A DNA stretch of 62,473 bases from Geobacillus zalihae NBRC 101842 (GCF_001544135.1 NZ_BCPV01000022.1:1-62473); one strand, 5' to 3'. Shown: positions 9,145 to 17,452, counted from the stretch's first letter. Notes: generated by a model from the sequence alone, not told the origin. Translations and numbers: made by a program.

Positions 9145-9501
9145 ATGAAATCATTTTGGAAAGGCTGGTTGGAGCAGGCGGCAAGTGCCATCCGCGAATG
9201 GCTCGAGCGGGAAATGCATTCGTTCGCCGAACTCGCTGCGTTCATCCGCCATCATCCGGATACCGTTCGACAAGAACGCACATGGCTTGGCTTGACGTAC
9301 CGGTTCTACTCGCTCACGATAAACGGAGTGTCATTGAAAATGGAAACGAAAGTCGCCCGCGAAGGCAAGGAGCGCATTCTCTTTTTATCGGTCCATGCTC
9401 CGCGTACGAAAGCCGCTGTCTACCGCGCCTATGACGAAGACAGTGATTTGGCGGACATCATCGCCACTCCGCCGCTGTCCCAAAAAACCGCACCGGTTTG
9501 A
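9145..9501 (+). CDS. Hypothetical protein, about 118 residues
   Basis: I do not recognise a family. The ATG at 9145 is set by AAAAAGG with 8-base spacing. The protein begins with an amphipathic, Trp-rich helix (SFWKGWLEQAASAIREWLE) and has no signal peptide or membrane segment. It then shows beta-rich sequence (TYRFYSLTINGVSLKMET). It follows the histidine kinase by 44 bases in the same direction and shares its terminator, so the two are probably cotranscribed. A role as an accessory of the kinase is possible but not shown by the sequence. Confidence 0.6.
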   Translation: MKSFWKGWLEQAASAIREWLEREMHSFAELAAFIRHHPDTVRQERTWLGLTYRFYSLTINGVSLKMETKVAREGKERILFLSVHAPRTKAAVYRAYDEDSDLADIIATPPLSQKTAPV

Positions 9502-9515
9502 CCACGGTGCGGTTT
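9485..9515 (+). terminator. Terminator of the histidine kinase transcript
   Basis: An 11-bp perfect stem (AAACCGCACCG with CGGTGCGGTTT) has a 9-base loop and overlaps the stop codon at 9499-9501. TTTCTTC follows the stem. Confidence 0.75.
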
Positions 9516-9575
9516 CTTCATCATCATTTCGCGAAAAAGCCCCGCTTCCAAGCGAAACGAAAGCAGGAAGAAATG

Positions 9576-9716
9576 TCAACCTTTCATGCCCTGCAGCCAT
9601 TCTTGGTAACATTCCGGACAAAGCGTTTCTTCGCGTTCTTCGCCATTCGTATGGAACGATACGTAATGCACCTTGTCATCGCACTCGCACTGACAGTAAA
9701 AACATGTTTCGCTCAT
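9576..9716 (-). CDS. Small four-cysteine zinc-ribbon-like protein, 46 residues
   Basis: This is a short gene with an excellent ribosome binding site (GGGAGGGAAAGCG before ATG at 9716). The product starts MSETCFYCQCECDDKV and ends with LCPECYQEWLQGMKG. Two CxxC pairs (CFYC and CPEC) about 28 residues apart suggest a treble-clef or ribbon zinc site. No family name is known to me. It lies convergent to the histidine kinase transcript and downstream of the broken cytochrome gene. Confidence 0.65.
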   Translation of the reverse strand: MSETCFYCQCECDDKVHYVSFHTNGEEREETLCPECYQEWLQGMKG

Positions 9717-9819
9717 CGCTTTCCCTCCCTTGCCTATTAGTGTGAGCCGTCTTATAACAGCGTTGCAAGGGAACTATTCCCAGCGGCATGAGCGCAGAAT
9801 AAACGACCGCACAATGCGG

Positions 9820-10691
9820 TCAGCGCGAGGTGAGCGACAACAAATAGTCCAATACCGCCTCTTGCTCTTCCTTCGTAAATCCGGCTTGACGGTCGATCCA
9901 ATACCGGTGCCCGGCGCCGGTCACATGCACCGTCCGCAAGTCGGAGTCCTTGGCGTTGGCGGCGATGACGCGCTCGCGCCACGTCCGGTCGATCAGCGCC
10001 CGCAGACTGTTGCGCGCATCAGGGGCGATGCCTTTTTGAACGTGCTCGAAAGCCCGAACTCACCTTCGGCCCAACCGCCACGCCACCATCGTGCAAATAC
10101 GAAGTGCTCCACGCCAGGCCGATGAGGCTCGGCACTTTATACCCGCCCGGTGAATCGCCATGAGCAAAGGAGAGCCGGATTTGTTCTCGGTCTAACTGAT
10201 CAGTTGGCACTTTCAACACTTTCGCCCCTTTTGGAATCGGCACCGGCGTGTCAGGAGCGTACAACACCGGCTCTCCAAACACTTTTTCTGTTTTCTTCAG
10301 CGCTTTCGCCCGCGACGGCTCGGTGCCCACTACATCAGCAGCGATGACTCGGTTGTTCGTCAAATACGCCCCGGCATGGCAGCGGATGCAGCCGGCGCGG
10401 ACAAACACCTCTCTTCCTCTCGCCGCCCGCTCCTCGCTGATCCGTTCATTTGGAGGCGGCGGATTGAGCGTATTTTGCCAAGCGGCCACGGCATTGTTTT
10501 GCTCATTGAACCGATAACCCGGCTCGCTGACGATCAACCCATCTCTGTTTGCTCGCTTCATACGGCGCAATATCGCTCCCATCCGGCACAAACGCATACT
10601 CGCCCCGGCGCAAAAGAAGAACGGCGCCGGCGGCTAAGAGAAGGAGAACAGTAACGCTTAGCACACTAGATGCAATCAAAACGTTTAACAT
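9820..10691 (-). pseudogene. Membrane-anchored cytochrome c family gene with three frameshifts
   Basis: The ORF starts at 10691 with an N-terminal membrane anchor (SVLSVTVLLLLAAGAVLLL). It leaves frame near 10555 (around EASKQR) and resumes one frame over with DGLIVSEPGYRFNEQ. It carries one haem c motif, CIRCH, in RAGCIRCHAGAYLTNN, then a tail rich in His/Gly (YLHDGGVAVGP). Near 10050 and again near 10035, by a run of five A, the frame shifts twice more. The true C-terminus (IDRTWRERVIAANAK to LDYLLSLTSR) then ends at the TGA at 9820-9822. Three shifts over 870 bases indicate a decayed gene unless they are sequencing errors. The family resembles single-haem electron-transfer proteins; the partner is unknown. 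Confidence 0.7.
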
Positions 10692-10719
10692 ATCTTGGAC
10701 AGAAAAGCCGCTTATCTAT

Positions 10720-10970
10720 TTTTCGACTGTCGAGGGCAAGCCACAGGCTTGCCCCCGTCACGCCTTGGCGTGGCGGAAGACTGAACAACCACCCGCTTCC
10801 TAGACCCATACATGAGGCTGAAAGCGGCGTTGTTCGGTCTCCCGACAGTCGATCAAATGCTCGGCAAAAGCCGCAAATGTGAAAACTTCAAATTGCATCT
10901 GTATGCAATCGGTCGGCCGCTGAAGAAGAAAATGGGATTTCACCATGGCAAAAGGTGAATCCCATTTTTC
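10720..10970 (+). ncRNA. Candidate structured RNA or palindromic mobile element, no coding capacity
   Basis: This 250-base stretch holds a nested, multi-branched set of inverted repeats. The outer stem is TCGACTGTCG (10723-10732) with CGACAGTCGA (10843-10852). Inside are a 9-bp hairpin (10734-10742 with 10746-10754, 3-base loop), a 5-bp hairpin (10759-10763 with 10768-10772), and a long arm. The long arm is 12 bp with one G-U pair (10778-10789 with 10829-10840) plus 6 bp (10793-10798 with 10822-10827). Two further hairpins follow, at 10862-10873 and 10892-10909 (7 bp). A terminator closes the block at 10929-10968. No plus-strand gene precedes that terminator, which favours a plus-strand transcript. 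It could instead be a MITE-like repeat or a leader of the minus-strand cytochrome gene. No known RNA family is assigned. Confidence 0.4.
10929..10968 (+). terminator. Strong terminator hairpin after the inverted-repeat block
   Basis: A 15-bp stem with a single bulged T (left arm 10929-10944, right arm 10953-10968, loop ATGGCAAA) ends in a run of T followed by CATG. The arms also carry A-rich flanks, so it could work in both directions. Confidence 0.7.
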
Positions 10971-11018
10971 ATGATTTGTCCGTCAATCGCCCATCCTAAC
11001 AACAAGGAGGTGAACAGC

Positions 11019-12380
11019 GTGAAACGCCGATACCGAATATGGGCCGCGACCAGCGCGGTTGTTGCTCTACTCGTTGCCGCAGCCGCCTTGGGGCGACCGG
11101 CTCTAGAAGAAAACGCCCCGGCTCCACCACGGCTGAAGCCGTTTGACGCCGAGGTCGCACCCACCCATCCAACCGTTGTCGCCTTAGACAGCTTAAGCGC
11201 AGGCGAACAGCTGAAACAGCAGTTGAACAAGCACCCGCGCATTCGGGAAATCCTCCATAATCGCCGCGGTGACCGAAGCCATTATTTCGCCAATGAGATC
11301 GTCGTCCGCTTTCGGGCATTGCCATCGGAAAGCCGTCTTCAACAAATGGAGGCAGCCATCGCCGGCCAGCTCATCAAGCAGGTCGACCACGTGTTTGTAT
11401 TCCGTTCGCGCGGGCAAACGTACGAAGAGATGCGCCGCTATTTCCGATCCCTTCCGATGGTTGATTATTGCGAACCGCACTACATTTACATGCAAAATGA
11501 GTGGAACAAGCCGGCGCTGATCCCGAACGATTCGTTTTACGCCCGCTACCAGTGGAACTTGCCGACCATTCATACTGAAGACGGCTGGACGTTGTCGCGC
11601 GGCAAACAAACCGTGCCTGTCGCCATCATTGACAGCGGGGTCGATTTGACCCATCCCGATTTAATCCGCCGCCTTGGTCCCGGATACAACGTATTGGCCG
11701 ACGACCGCTCTCCGAATGACGAAAATGGCCATGGCACCCATGTCGCTGGCATTATCGCCTCACAGCCGAACAACGACGAAGGAGTCGCCGGCATAACATG
11801 GTTCAACCCGATCATGGCCGTCAAAGCATTAAATGCGGACGGCTATGGAACGAGCATCGACGTGGCGAAAGGCATCCGCTGGGCGGTCGACCACGGGGCA
11901 AAGGTCATCAATTTAAGCCTTGGCAACTACCAACCGTCCTCGGTGCTTGAAGAGGCGATCCGCTACGCCGACGCCCATGATGTCGTGCTTGTCGCCGCTT
12001 CCGGCAACGACAGCACATCACAGCCGAGCTTTCCGGCCGCGTATCCAGAAGTGATCAGTGTTGGCGCTGTCAATCCGGATCTTTCCTATGCACTTTATTC
12101 CAACTACGGCGACTATGTGGATGTCGTCGCGCCTGGAACGAACATTGCCAGCACGTTTGCCGGCCACCGGTACGCCGCCCTTTCCGGCACGTCGATGGCC
12201 GCGCCGCACGTCACCGCACTCGCCGCTTTGATCCGCTCCGTCAACCCGCGGCTTTCGAACGATGAAGTGCGCGACATTATTCTCGAAAGCGCTGATGACT
12301 TAGGCGAGAGAGGAAAAGATCCGTATTACGGCTATGGGCTGATTAACGTCTACCGCGCGCTCGAGCTGGCTAAGCGATAA
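11019..12380 (+). CDS. S8 family subtilisin-like serine protease, secreted or membrane-anchored
   Basis: A GTG start at 11019 follows AAGGAGGTGAACAGC and gives 453 residues. A basic N-terminus and a hydrophobic stretch (residues 6-25) form a signal peptide or anchor. Residues 85-160 are a propeptide-like region (NEIVVRFRALPSE to YCEPHYIYMQNEW) of the fervidolysin/thermitase type. The catalytic triad is complete: Asp205 in IIDSGVDLTHPD, His238 in NGHGTHVAG, Ser392 in SGTSMAAPHV. The oxyanion Asn330 is in AASGN. There is no extra C-terminal domain. The role is probably extracellular protein digestion. It stands alone after a terminator, with convergent genes downstream. Confidence 0.9.
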   Translation: MKRRYRIWAATSAVVALLVAAAALGRPALEENAPAPPRLKPFDAEVAPTHPTVVALDSLSAGEQLKQQLNKHPRIREILHNRRGDRSHYFANEIVVRFRALPSESRLQQMEAAIAGQLIKQVDHVFVFRSRGQTYEEMRRYFRSLPMVDYCEPHYIYMQNEWNKPALIPNDSFYARYQWNLPTIHTEDGWTLSRGKQTVPVAIIDSGVDLTHPDLIRRLGPGYNVLADDRSPNDENGHGTHVAGIIASQPNNDEGVAGITWFNPIMAVKALNADGYGTSIDVAKGIRWAVDHGAKVINLSLGNYQPSSVLEEAIRYADAHDVVLVAASGNDSTSQPSFPAAYPEVISVGAVNPDLSYALYSNYGDYVDVVAPGTNIASTFAGHRYAALSGTSMAAPHVTALAALIRSVNPRLSNDEVRDIILESADDLGERGKDPYYGYGLINVYRALELAKR

Positions 12381-12558
12381 CCGATGCTCCTTCCGCCAAT
12401 GATTGGGGAACTCGTCGCTGGGAAAGGTCAAACGGACAAAATTCTCATCTCCTGTGCGAACGATGTTAAAACTCCCCCACAGCATCAATCAGCAAACAGC
12501 CGGAAACGGCGCCTTCGGTGCCGCATTCCCATAGAGGAGCGCCTATCTGCTGAAACGA

Positions 12559-12595
12559 AAAACGATGGGGATTCGAGCTATACCCCCATCGTTTT
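12559..12595 (-). terminator. Terminator overlapping the end of the YitT-like gene
   Basis: A perfect 12-bp stem (AAAACGATGGGG with CCCCATCGTTTT) has a 13-base loop. Its 5' arm on the minus strand contains the last codons of the YitT-like gene (stop at 12578-12580). A-rich and T-rich flanks on both sides make it a likely shared terminator for the convergent protease gene. The 178 bases between the protease stop (12380) and this hairpin contain nothing I can identify. Confidence 0.75.
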
Positions 12596-13153
12596 TTCGC
12601 GCGTCAACATCGTCGTCACCGCCCCGACGACCGTGACAACGACAAGCGAGTGGACAAACGGCACTGAGTCGATGATCATGCTCCCAGCTGAAATAATGCA
12701 GGCGTCAATGACAAAAATGATGATCCCGACGTTCCAGTTCGTCCATCTAGCGATAAACTGGGCGAGCAGGTCGGTCCCGCCCGTGCTCGTCTCCTCGCGC
12801 AGCATCAAGCCGATGCCCGCGCCGACCAGCACCCCGCCGATGACCGCGCTTGGAAGCGAATCCAACACCACCACGCCGCGCAAAACGGACAATACGTCAA
12901 TCATCCATGAGGAAAATAAAAGTCCGTGCAAGCTGTTGTAAAAAAACGGGCGGTAGTAAAACCATGCGGCTGCATAAAGCGGAACGCTTAAGACGATCAT
13001 CGTCAACCCAGCCTGAACGTGCCACACGTATTTGGCGATCAGCCCGAGCCCGATCATCCCCCCATCAAGCAAATGGTGAGGGACGAAAAAGACGTTGATG
13101 CCAACGCCAAGAAGCAGACTGCCGACAATCACCGCCGCCATTTTTTTGATCAT
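12578..13153 (-). CDS. YitT-family (DUF161) membrane protein, short form
   Basis: This is an integral membrane protein of about 191 residues with five to six hydrophobic segments. Family motifs are visible: LLLGVGINVFFVPHHLLDGGMIGLG near the N-terminus and GVLVGAGIGLMLREETSTGGTDLLAQ in the middle. Full-length YitT proteins (about 280 residues) carry a C-terminal DUF2179 domain, which is absent here, as in YczE/YcgA-like short members. The ATG at 13153 is placed 7 bases after GGAGGGG. An upstream ATG at 13195 sits too close to its GGAGGT. The substrate is unknown. A near-perfect palindrome (13200-13217) lies in the upstream region. Confidence 0.8.
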   Translation of the reverse strand: MIKKMAAVIVGSLLLGVGINVFFVPHHLLDGGMIGLGLIAKYVWHVQAGLTMIVLSVPLYAAAWFYYRPFFYNSLHGLLFSSWMIDVLSVLRGVVVLDSLPSAVIGGVLVGAGIGLMLREETSTGGTDLLAQFIARWTNWNVGIIIFVIDACIISAGSMIIDSVPFVHSLVVVTVVGAVTTMLTREKTMGV

Positions 13154-13199
13154 CACGAAACCCCTCCGCCACGGCTTATCCCAACGAGCCAACATACCT

Positions 13200-13217
13200 C
13201 CATATATATGTATATGG
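13200..13217. promoter_or_regulatory. 18-bp palindrome upstream of the YitT-like gene
   Basis: CCATATA and TATATGG form 7-bp arms around a TATG centre. The site lies 47-64 bases upstream of the chosen ATG, where a promoter or operator would be. The cognate regulator is unknown. Confidence 0.3.
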
Positions 13218-13286
13218 CGCCCCTTGACAGAGCTTGTCTCTTTTTTGCCGCATCGCGGAGGAAATGGCTAGTCACGGACGAAATAC

Positions 13287-13328
13287 AAAAATAAGAGGCC
13301 AGGCCTCTATGCCCAACCTCTTATTTTT
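13287..13328 (-). terminator. Terminator of tatA
   Basis: A perfect 12-bp stem (AAAAATAAGAGG with CCTCTTATTTTT) overlaps the TAA stop of tatA at 13321-13323. On the minus strand the stem ends in TATTTTTG. Confidence 0.8.
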
Positions 13329-13491
13329 GCGCTTTTGTCGTCTCGTCATCGTCGATGATGCCTTTTGTCGCATTCTTAAATTCGCGCAACGTTTTCCCGG
13401 CCGCTTGTCCTAACTCCGGCAGCTTTTTCGGTCCGAAAATGAGCAAAGCGAAAAAGACGATGAGCGCAATTTCTCCAAAGCCGATGTTCAT
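13321..13491 (-). CDS. tatA: Twin-arginine translocase TatA/TatE subunit, 56 residues
   Basis: This is the pore-forming small subunit of the Tat protein export system in the cytoplasmic membrane. The protein has one N-terminal membrane helix (FGEIALIVFFALLIFGPKKLPEL), the hallmark FGPKKLPELG hinge, and an amphipathic helix (AAGKTLREFKNATKG). A short acidic tail (DDDETTKAQK) follows. The ATG at 13491 follows GGGAGTG with 6-base spacing; a longer reading to 13512 adds nothing conserved. No tatC neighbour is present, so TatC must be encoded elsewhere. Confidence 0.92.
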   Translation of the reverse strand: MNIGFGEIALIVFFALLIFGPKKLPELGQAAGKTLREFKNATKGIIDDDETTKAQK

Positions 13492-13529
13492 GTTTGTCAC
13501 TCCCATGTTCAAGCGTCGTTTCTTGAATC

Positions 13530-13559
13530 ATTATACCATAGAAGAACGGACGGTGTCAT
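13530..13559 (-). promoter_or_regulatory. Sigma-A-type promoter of tatA
   Basis: On the minus strand ATGACA (13559-13554) and TATAAT (13535-13530) are separated by 18 bases. They lie about 40 bases upstream of the tatA start. Confidence 0.55.
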
Positions 13560-13599
13560 CGTCTTTCCCTTGACAAAACGGCGACAATTTGCCCATCTC

Positions 13600-13779
13600 T
13601 CATTGTTCCTCAAACAGTCGCACCGGTACGTCTTGTTCGTGTTCCGGCTCATCGGTGAAATAAACGCGAGCCATTTCGCGCTCATCATCGACGTGCTGAA
13701 TCACCACTTGTTTCCCTTTATACATCACCGGAACGATCTCCCCAGCTTCAGCCATTCGCTTCGCCCGCAACAGTTCCAT
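13600..13779 (-). CDS. sspH: Small acid-soluble spore protein H (SspH family)
   Basis: This is a 59-residue minor SASP found in the spore core. The sequence follows the SspH pattern: an N-terminal [14 protein letters not shown], then [24 protein letters not shown], and a VPVRLFEE end. The ATG at 13779 directly follows the TAG of the preceding small gene, with GAAAGGAGGGGAGTAG as ribosome binding site. The gene is shorter than usual ORF cut-offs and easily missed. Expression in the forespore under sigma-G or sigma-F is expected from the family. I could not define the promoter. Confidence 0.85.
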   Translation of the reverse strand: MELLRAKRMAEAGEIVPVMYKGKQVVIQHVDDEREMARVYFTDEPEHEQDVPVRLFEEQ

Positions 13780-13941
13780 CTACTCCCCTCCTTTCGCACT
13801 GTCCTCCGCCTGCGCCCGCAAGCTTTTCCAAAACAACTCGTCGCTGCAGACGATCTCATGAAGCTCTCCTTCGTCTCCTTTGGCGTTGATGATTTCAAGC
13901 AACTGCGTCATATCGTCCATTTCGCGCCGATCGTTTTTCAC
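13780..13941 (-). CDS. Hypothetical protein upstream of sspH, 53 residues
   Basis: It starts at a GTG (13941) seven bases after AAAGGGG; the TAG stop touches the sspH start codon, so the pair is coupled. The protein is small, acidic and soluble (KNDRREMDDMTQLLEIINA at the N-terminus, one Cys near residue 32). I do not recognise a family. Linkage to sspH suggests expression during sporulation, which is inference only. Confidence 0.5.
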   Translation of the reverse strand: MKNDRREMDDMTQLLEIINAKGDEGELHEIVCSDELFWKSLRAQAEDSAKGGE

Positions 13942-14004
13942 CGAATCATCCCCTTTCTTTGGCAAACTGATGACAGCGGCCATCCCATCGCTTCGTTTCC
14001 TGCG

Positions 14005-14033
14005 TTGACTCCCTCAAAAAGAAGGAGTATGAT
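14005..14033 (+). promoter_or_regulatory. Promoter of the YkrP-like acyltransferase gene
   Basis: TTGACT (14005-14010) and TATGAT (14028-14033) are spaced by 17 bases. They end 33 bases before the ATG at 14067, which has AAAGGAGG upstream. Confidence 0.65.
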
Positions 14034-14066
14034 TCGAATTGGTGTGTATAGAAAGGAGGAAACACT

Positions 14067-15062
14067 ATGAAGGAGCGGGACTATTATTTTGACAACGCGA
14101 AATGCGCGCTCATGCTCCTCGTCGTGTTTGGCCACTTTCTACGCCCGTATATTGACGGCGTCTTATGGGTGCACAGCTTGTATACGTGGATTTTCTTTTT
14201 CCACATGCCAGCGTTCATTTTCATTTCCGGCTATTTCGCCAAAAAATTCCATGAGCACGGCTACTTGCAAAAAATCACGAAAAAATTGCTCATCCCGTAC
14301 GTTCTGTTCCAGCTGCTGTATTCGATCTACTATTTCTTCCTGTATGACAAACAGTCGCTGGAACTTGACTTATTGACCCCGCATTGGAGTTTATGGTTTT
14401 TGCTCAGCCTGTTTAGCTGGAACGTGCTGCTGTTATGGTTCGGCCGGCTGCCAAAGCGGATCGCATTGCCGATGGCGCTTCTTCTCGGCTTGACCAGCGG
14501 CATGATGGAAGCGGAAAAATGGCTGAGCTTGTCGCGGACGCTCACGTTTTTCCCGTTCTTTTTGCTTGGATTTTTCTTTCAAAAGTCGGCGATCGAGCGC
14601 TTGTTTGCCGCCCCAGTGCGCCTCGTTTCGCTATTTGTGCTTGTTAGCATGTTTTTCGTCATCCATTTCGGGTTTCCGGATTTGCCGCAAGATTGGCTGT
14701 ACGGCTCGAAATCGTACGATACGCTCGGCGTCTCGGAACCAGCCGGCATTGCGAGCCGCCTCGCCATTTATGGGGCGAGCCTGCTCATGATGTTTGGCTT
14801 TCTGTCGCTCATCCCGAGCCGTCGCTTCTCCTTTTCCGTGCTCGGGGCGCGCACGTTTTACATCTATATCTTGCACGGGTTTATTTTAAAATATTTGCAC
14901 GAGACGCCATTCCCAGACTTTATTATGGATGTGCACGGCTATCCGCTTCTGCTTGCACTGTCGGTTGCCATGATGCTCATCCTTGGAAGCAAGCCGGTCG
15001 TCCGGCTCGTGCGGCCGCTGTTGGAATGGCGATGGCCGAACTGGCGGCAGACAACGACCTAG
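14067..15062 (+). CDS. Membrane acyltransferase, YkrP-like (acyltransferase family 3)
   Basis: This is a multi-pass membrane protein of 331 residues with about ten hydrophobic helices. The acyltransferase-3 hallmarks are present: YFDNAKCALMLLVVFGHFLRP at the N-terminus with the conserved His, FFFHMPAFIFISGYF, and a C-terminal FYIYILHGFILKYL. B. subtilis YkrP has the same length and architecture. Such enzymes O-acylate cell-envelope polysaccharides or lipids; the acceptor here is unknown. It is a single gene with its own promoter and terminator. Confidence 0.8.
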   Translation: MKERDYYFDNAKCALMLLVVFGHFLRPYIDGVLWVHSLYTWIFFFHMPAFIFISGYFAKKFHEHGYLQKITKKLLIPYVLFQLLYSIYYFFLYDKQSLELDLLTPHWSLWFLLSLFSWNVLLLWFGRLPKRIALPMALLLGLTSGMMEAEKWLSLSRTLTFFPFFLLGFFFQKSAIERLFAAPVRLVSLFVLVSMFFVIHFGFPDLPQDWLYGSKSYDTLGVSEPAGIASRLAIYGASLLMMFGFLSLIPSRRFSFSVLGARTFYIYILHGFILKYLHETPFPDFIMDVHGYPLLLALSVAMMLILGSKPVVRLVRPLLEWRWPNWRQTTT

Positions 15063-15074
15063 CCGTCAAAAAAG

Positions 15075-15105
15075 AAGGTGTCCCGAACTATCAACGGGAC
15101 ACCTT
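15075..15105 (+). terminator. Terminator of the YkrP-like gene
   Basis: An 11-bp stem (AAGGTGTCCCG with CGGGACACCTT) has a 9-base loop and is followed by TTTTTC, about 10 bases after the stop codon. Confidence 0.85.
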
Positions 15106-15152
15106 TTTTCATTTATGGCGCTTTGCCTACAAGTGGAAACCGACTTTTTCAT

Positions 15153-15818
15153 TCAGCGCGTGCGAGCTGCCCGCACCGCTTCCGCTAAGGCGGCGGCCGC
15201 CGCCTTTGGCGACGGAGCCGAAGCGATGGCGCTGATGACGGATACCCCATCCGCCCCGGCTTCCACAACGGTTTTGGCGTTCGCAGCCGTAATGCCGCCA
15301 ATGGCGACGATTGGAATGGTGATGCCGGCTTCGCGCAAGCGGCGGAGAACATCCGGTCCTTGCGCTTCCTTTGCATCCTCTTTCGAACTGGTCGGGTAAA
15401 TCGGGCCGACGCCGAGGTAATCGGCGCCCGCCTCAACGGCCGCCATCGCTTCTTCGACGTTGTGCGCTGAGACGCCCAAAATTTTATCGCCGATTTTTTC
15501 CCGCACGCGCCGCGCGTCCTCATCGTCTTGACCGACGTGGACGCCGTCGGCATCAATGGCGAGAGCCAGCTCGACGTCATCGTTGACGATAAACGGTACC
15601 CCATAAGCGCGGCAAAGGTGCTGCAGCTGCCGGGCGAGCTCCTCTTTGTCCGCCCCTTTTAAAGCGCCCGGCCCTTTTTCGCGGAATTGAAACAACGTCA
15701 CACCGCCGTCAAGCGCTTCTTTCAGCACATCGGCGGCCGGACGTTCGCTGTTTTGGCTTCCCATAATGAAGTAAACAGCCAGCCGCTCCTTCATTTCACC
15801 GCTCGCGATGCGCGCCAT
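15153..15818 (-). CDS. thiE: Thiamine phosphate synthase
   Basis: This TIM-barrel enzyme condenses hydroxymethylpyrimidine diphosphate with hydroxyethylthiazole phosphate to thiamine phosphate. It has 221 residues from ATG 15818; the ribosome binding site GGAGAGTGAG lies over the thiD stop codon. Diagnostic motifs are [12 protein letters not shown] (pyrophosphate), [36 protein letters not shown], and [11 protein letters not shown] for the thiazole phosphate. It is the last gene of thiM-thiD-thiE, whose three products salvage pyrimidine and thiazole moieties. Confidence 0.95.
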   Translation of the reverse strand: MARIASGEMKERLAVYFIMGSQNSERPAADVLKEALDGGVTLFQFREKGPGALKGADKEELARQLQHLCRAYGVPFIVNDDVELALAIDADGVHVGQDDEDARRVREKIGDKILGVSAHNVEEAMAAVEAGADYLGVGPIYPTSSKEDAKEAQGPDVLRRLREAGITIPIVAIGGITAANAKTVVEAGADGVSVISAIASAPSPKAAAAALAEAVRAARTR

Positions 15819-15823
15819 CGTTC

Positions 15824-16624
15824 TCACTCTCCGTATTGGCGGTACGCCCAATGGTTCGTCGGCCCATGGCCTTGGCCGATGCCGAGCGGATGGGCAATCG
15901 CCGATTGCACAAACGCCTTCGCCGTCGCGACAGCGTCGACAGGATGCCGCCCTTTCGCCAGCTCAGCGGCGATCGCCGCGGCAAACGTACAGCCGGTTCC
16001 GTGCGTATGGCGCGTGTCAATTCGCTTGCTTTTAAAATAGGAAAATTCGCTGCCGTTATACAGCAAGTCGACGGTTTCTTCGCCATCATCGTCATGGCCG
16101 CCTTTCACGACGACATAGCGGGCGCCCATCCGGTGGAGGAGGCGCGCGGCTTCACGGCGGTCATCCATCGTGCGGATGACAACGCCCGTCAACGCTTCCG
16201 CTTCTGGAATGTTCGGTGTAATGACAAGCGCCATCGGCAGCAGCTCTTCTTTCAGCGCGGCCACCGCTTCCTCTTGCAACAGCGGAGCGCCGCCTTTGGC
16301 GATCATCACCGGGTCGACGACCAGCCGCTCCCATTTCTGTTTTTTCACTTGTTCAGCAACCGTACGAATGATCTCGGCACTAAAGAGCATGCCGGTTTTC
16401 ACCGCATCCGCGCCTAAATCGGCGGCCACCGATTCGATCTGGGCGGCGACTGCTTCCGCCGACAGCGGAAAGACGCCTTGCACGCCAAGTGTGTTTTGCG
16501 CCGTCACCGCCGTGATCGCTGACATGCCAAAGACGCCGAGCTCCTGGAACGTTTTGAGATCGGCTTGGATGCCGGCGCCGCCGCCGCTGTCCGACCCGGC
16601 AATCGTCAACGCTTTGTACACCAT
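15824..16624 (-). CDS. thiD: Hydroxymethylpyrimidine/phosphomethylpyrimidine kinase
   Basis: This ribokinase-fold enzyme phosphorylates HMP twice to HMP diphosphate. It has 266 residues, the usual length. The N-terminal [20 protein letters not shown] binds substrate, [12 protein letters not shown] follows, and the C-terminal [17 protein letters not shown] holds the anion hole and catalytic Cys/Asp region of this family. The gap to thiM is 18 bases and to thiE 5 bases, so the operon is tight. Confidence 0.95.
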   Translation of the reverse strand: MVYKALTIAGSDSGGGAGIQADLKTFQELGVFGMSAITAVTAQNTLGVQGVFPLSAEAVAAQIESVAADLGADAVKTGMLFSAEIIRTVAEQVKKQKWERLVVDPVMIAKGGAPLLQEEAVAALKEELLPMALVITPNIPEAEALTGVVIRTMDDRREAARLLHRMGARYVVVKGGHDDDGEETVDLLYNGSEFSYFKSKRIDTRHTHGTGCTFAAAIAAELAKGRHPVDAVATAKAFVQSAIAHPLGIGQGHGPTNHWAYRQYGE

Positions 16625-16642
16625 CGTGTTTCTCCTCCCCTT

Positions 16643-17452
16643 TTACCGTTGTTCCACCCGGCCATACCGTTTGACATCATCGACGCTTGTATACGCCAAC
16701 GCGTCCAAAAACGCCGTCTGGAAGCTGCCCGGTCCGCGCTCCCCGGCTTTGGCCGCCGCCTGCTCCGCTGCGACGCCGTAATACACAAGAGCGGCCACCG
16801 CCGCTGCCGCCGCATCGCGCTCCACGGCCGCAAACGCTCCGACAACTGATGTCAGCAAGCAGCCCGCTCCGGTCACTTTTGTCAACAACGGATGGCCGTT
16901 CTGAATCAGATACGTCCTCTGTCCGTCCGCAACGACGTCCTCTTTTCCAGTAATCGCGACAACGGCGCCGAGCTGCTCCGCCGCCCGTTTGGCCAATGCC
17001 ACTCGATCGCCGCTTCCTCCGCCGGCATCGACTCCTTTAATCGCCCACGCCTCACCGATCATATTGGCGATCTCCGCCGCATTGCCACGGATCACGGCGA
17101 GCTTGACTTGTTCCGCGATGCGGCGCGCCGTCTCCGTCCGGTAGCGCGTGGCCCCGGCCCCGACCGGGTCGAAAATGACCGGCACGCCGGCTTCATTGGC
17201 CGCCTGGCCGGCGACAAGCATCGCTTCCACCTCTTTGTCATTCAACGTCCCAATATTGAGGACAAGCGCTCCAGCGAGCTTCGCCATCTCGCCCACTTCC
17301 TCTTTCGCATACGCCATCACCGGCGAAGCGCCAAGCGCAAGCAGCCCATTTGCCGTAAAATTCGTCACAACGACATTCGTGATATTATGGACGAGCGGAT
17401 TCTCCTCTCTTACCCGCTCGAGCAGTTCCGCCCATTCATGCCAATTGGCCAT
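16643..17452 (-). CDS. thiM: Hydroxyethylthiazole kinase
   Basis: This kinase phosphorylates 4-methyl-5-(2-hydroxyethyl)thiazole in thiamine salvage. It has 269 residues from ATG 17452 with AAGGGGAG upstream; a longer reading to 17542 lacks similarity. Family motifs are [20 protein letters not shown] at the N-terminus, [12 protein letters not shown] in the middle, and [17 protein letters not shown] with the catalytic Cys near residue 200. It is the first gene of the salvage operon. I find no TPP riboswitch signature in its leader, only promoter-like boxes. Confidence 0.95.
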   Translation of the reverse strand: MANWHEWAELLERVREENPLVHNITNVVVTNFTANGLLALGASPVMAYAKEEVGEMAKLAGALVLNIGTLNDKEVEAMLVAGQAANEAGVPVIFDPVGAGATRYRTETARRIAEQVKLAVIRGNAAEIANMIGEAWAIKGVDAGGGSGDRVALAKRAAEQLGAVVAITGKEDVVADGQRTYLIQNGHPLLTKVTGAGCLLTSVVGAFAAVERDAAAAAVAALVYYGVAAEQAAAKAGERGPGSFQTAFLDALAYTSVDDVKRYGRVEQR

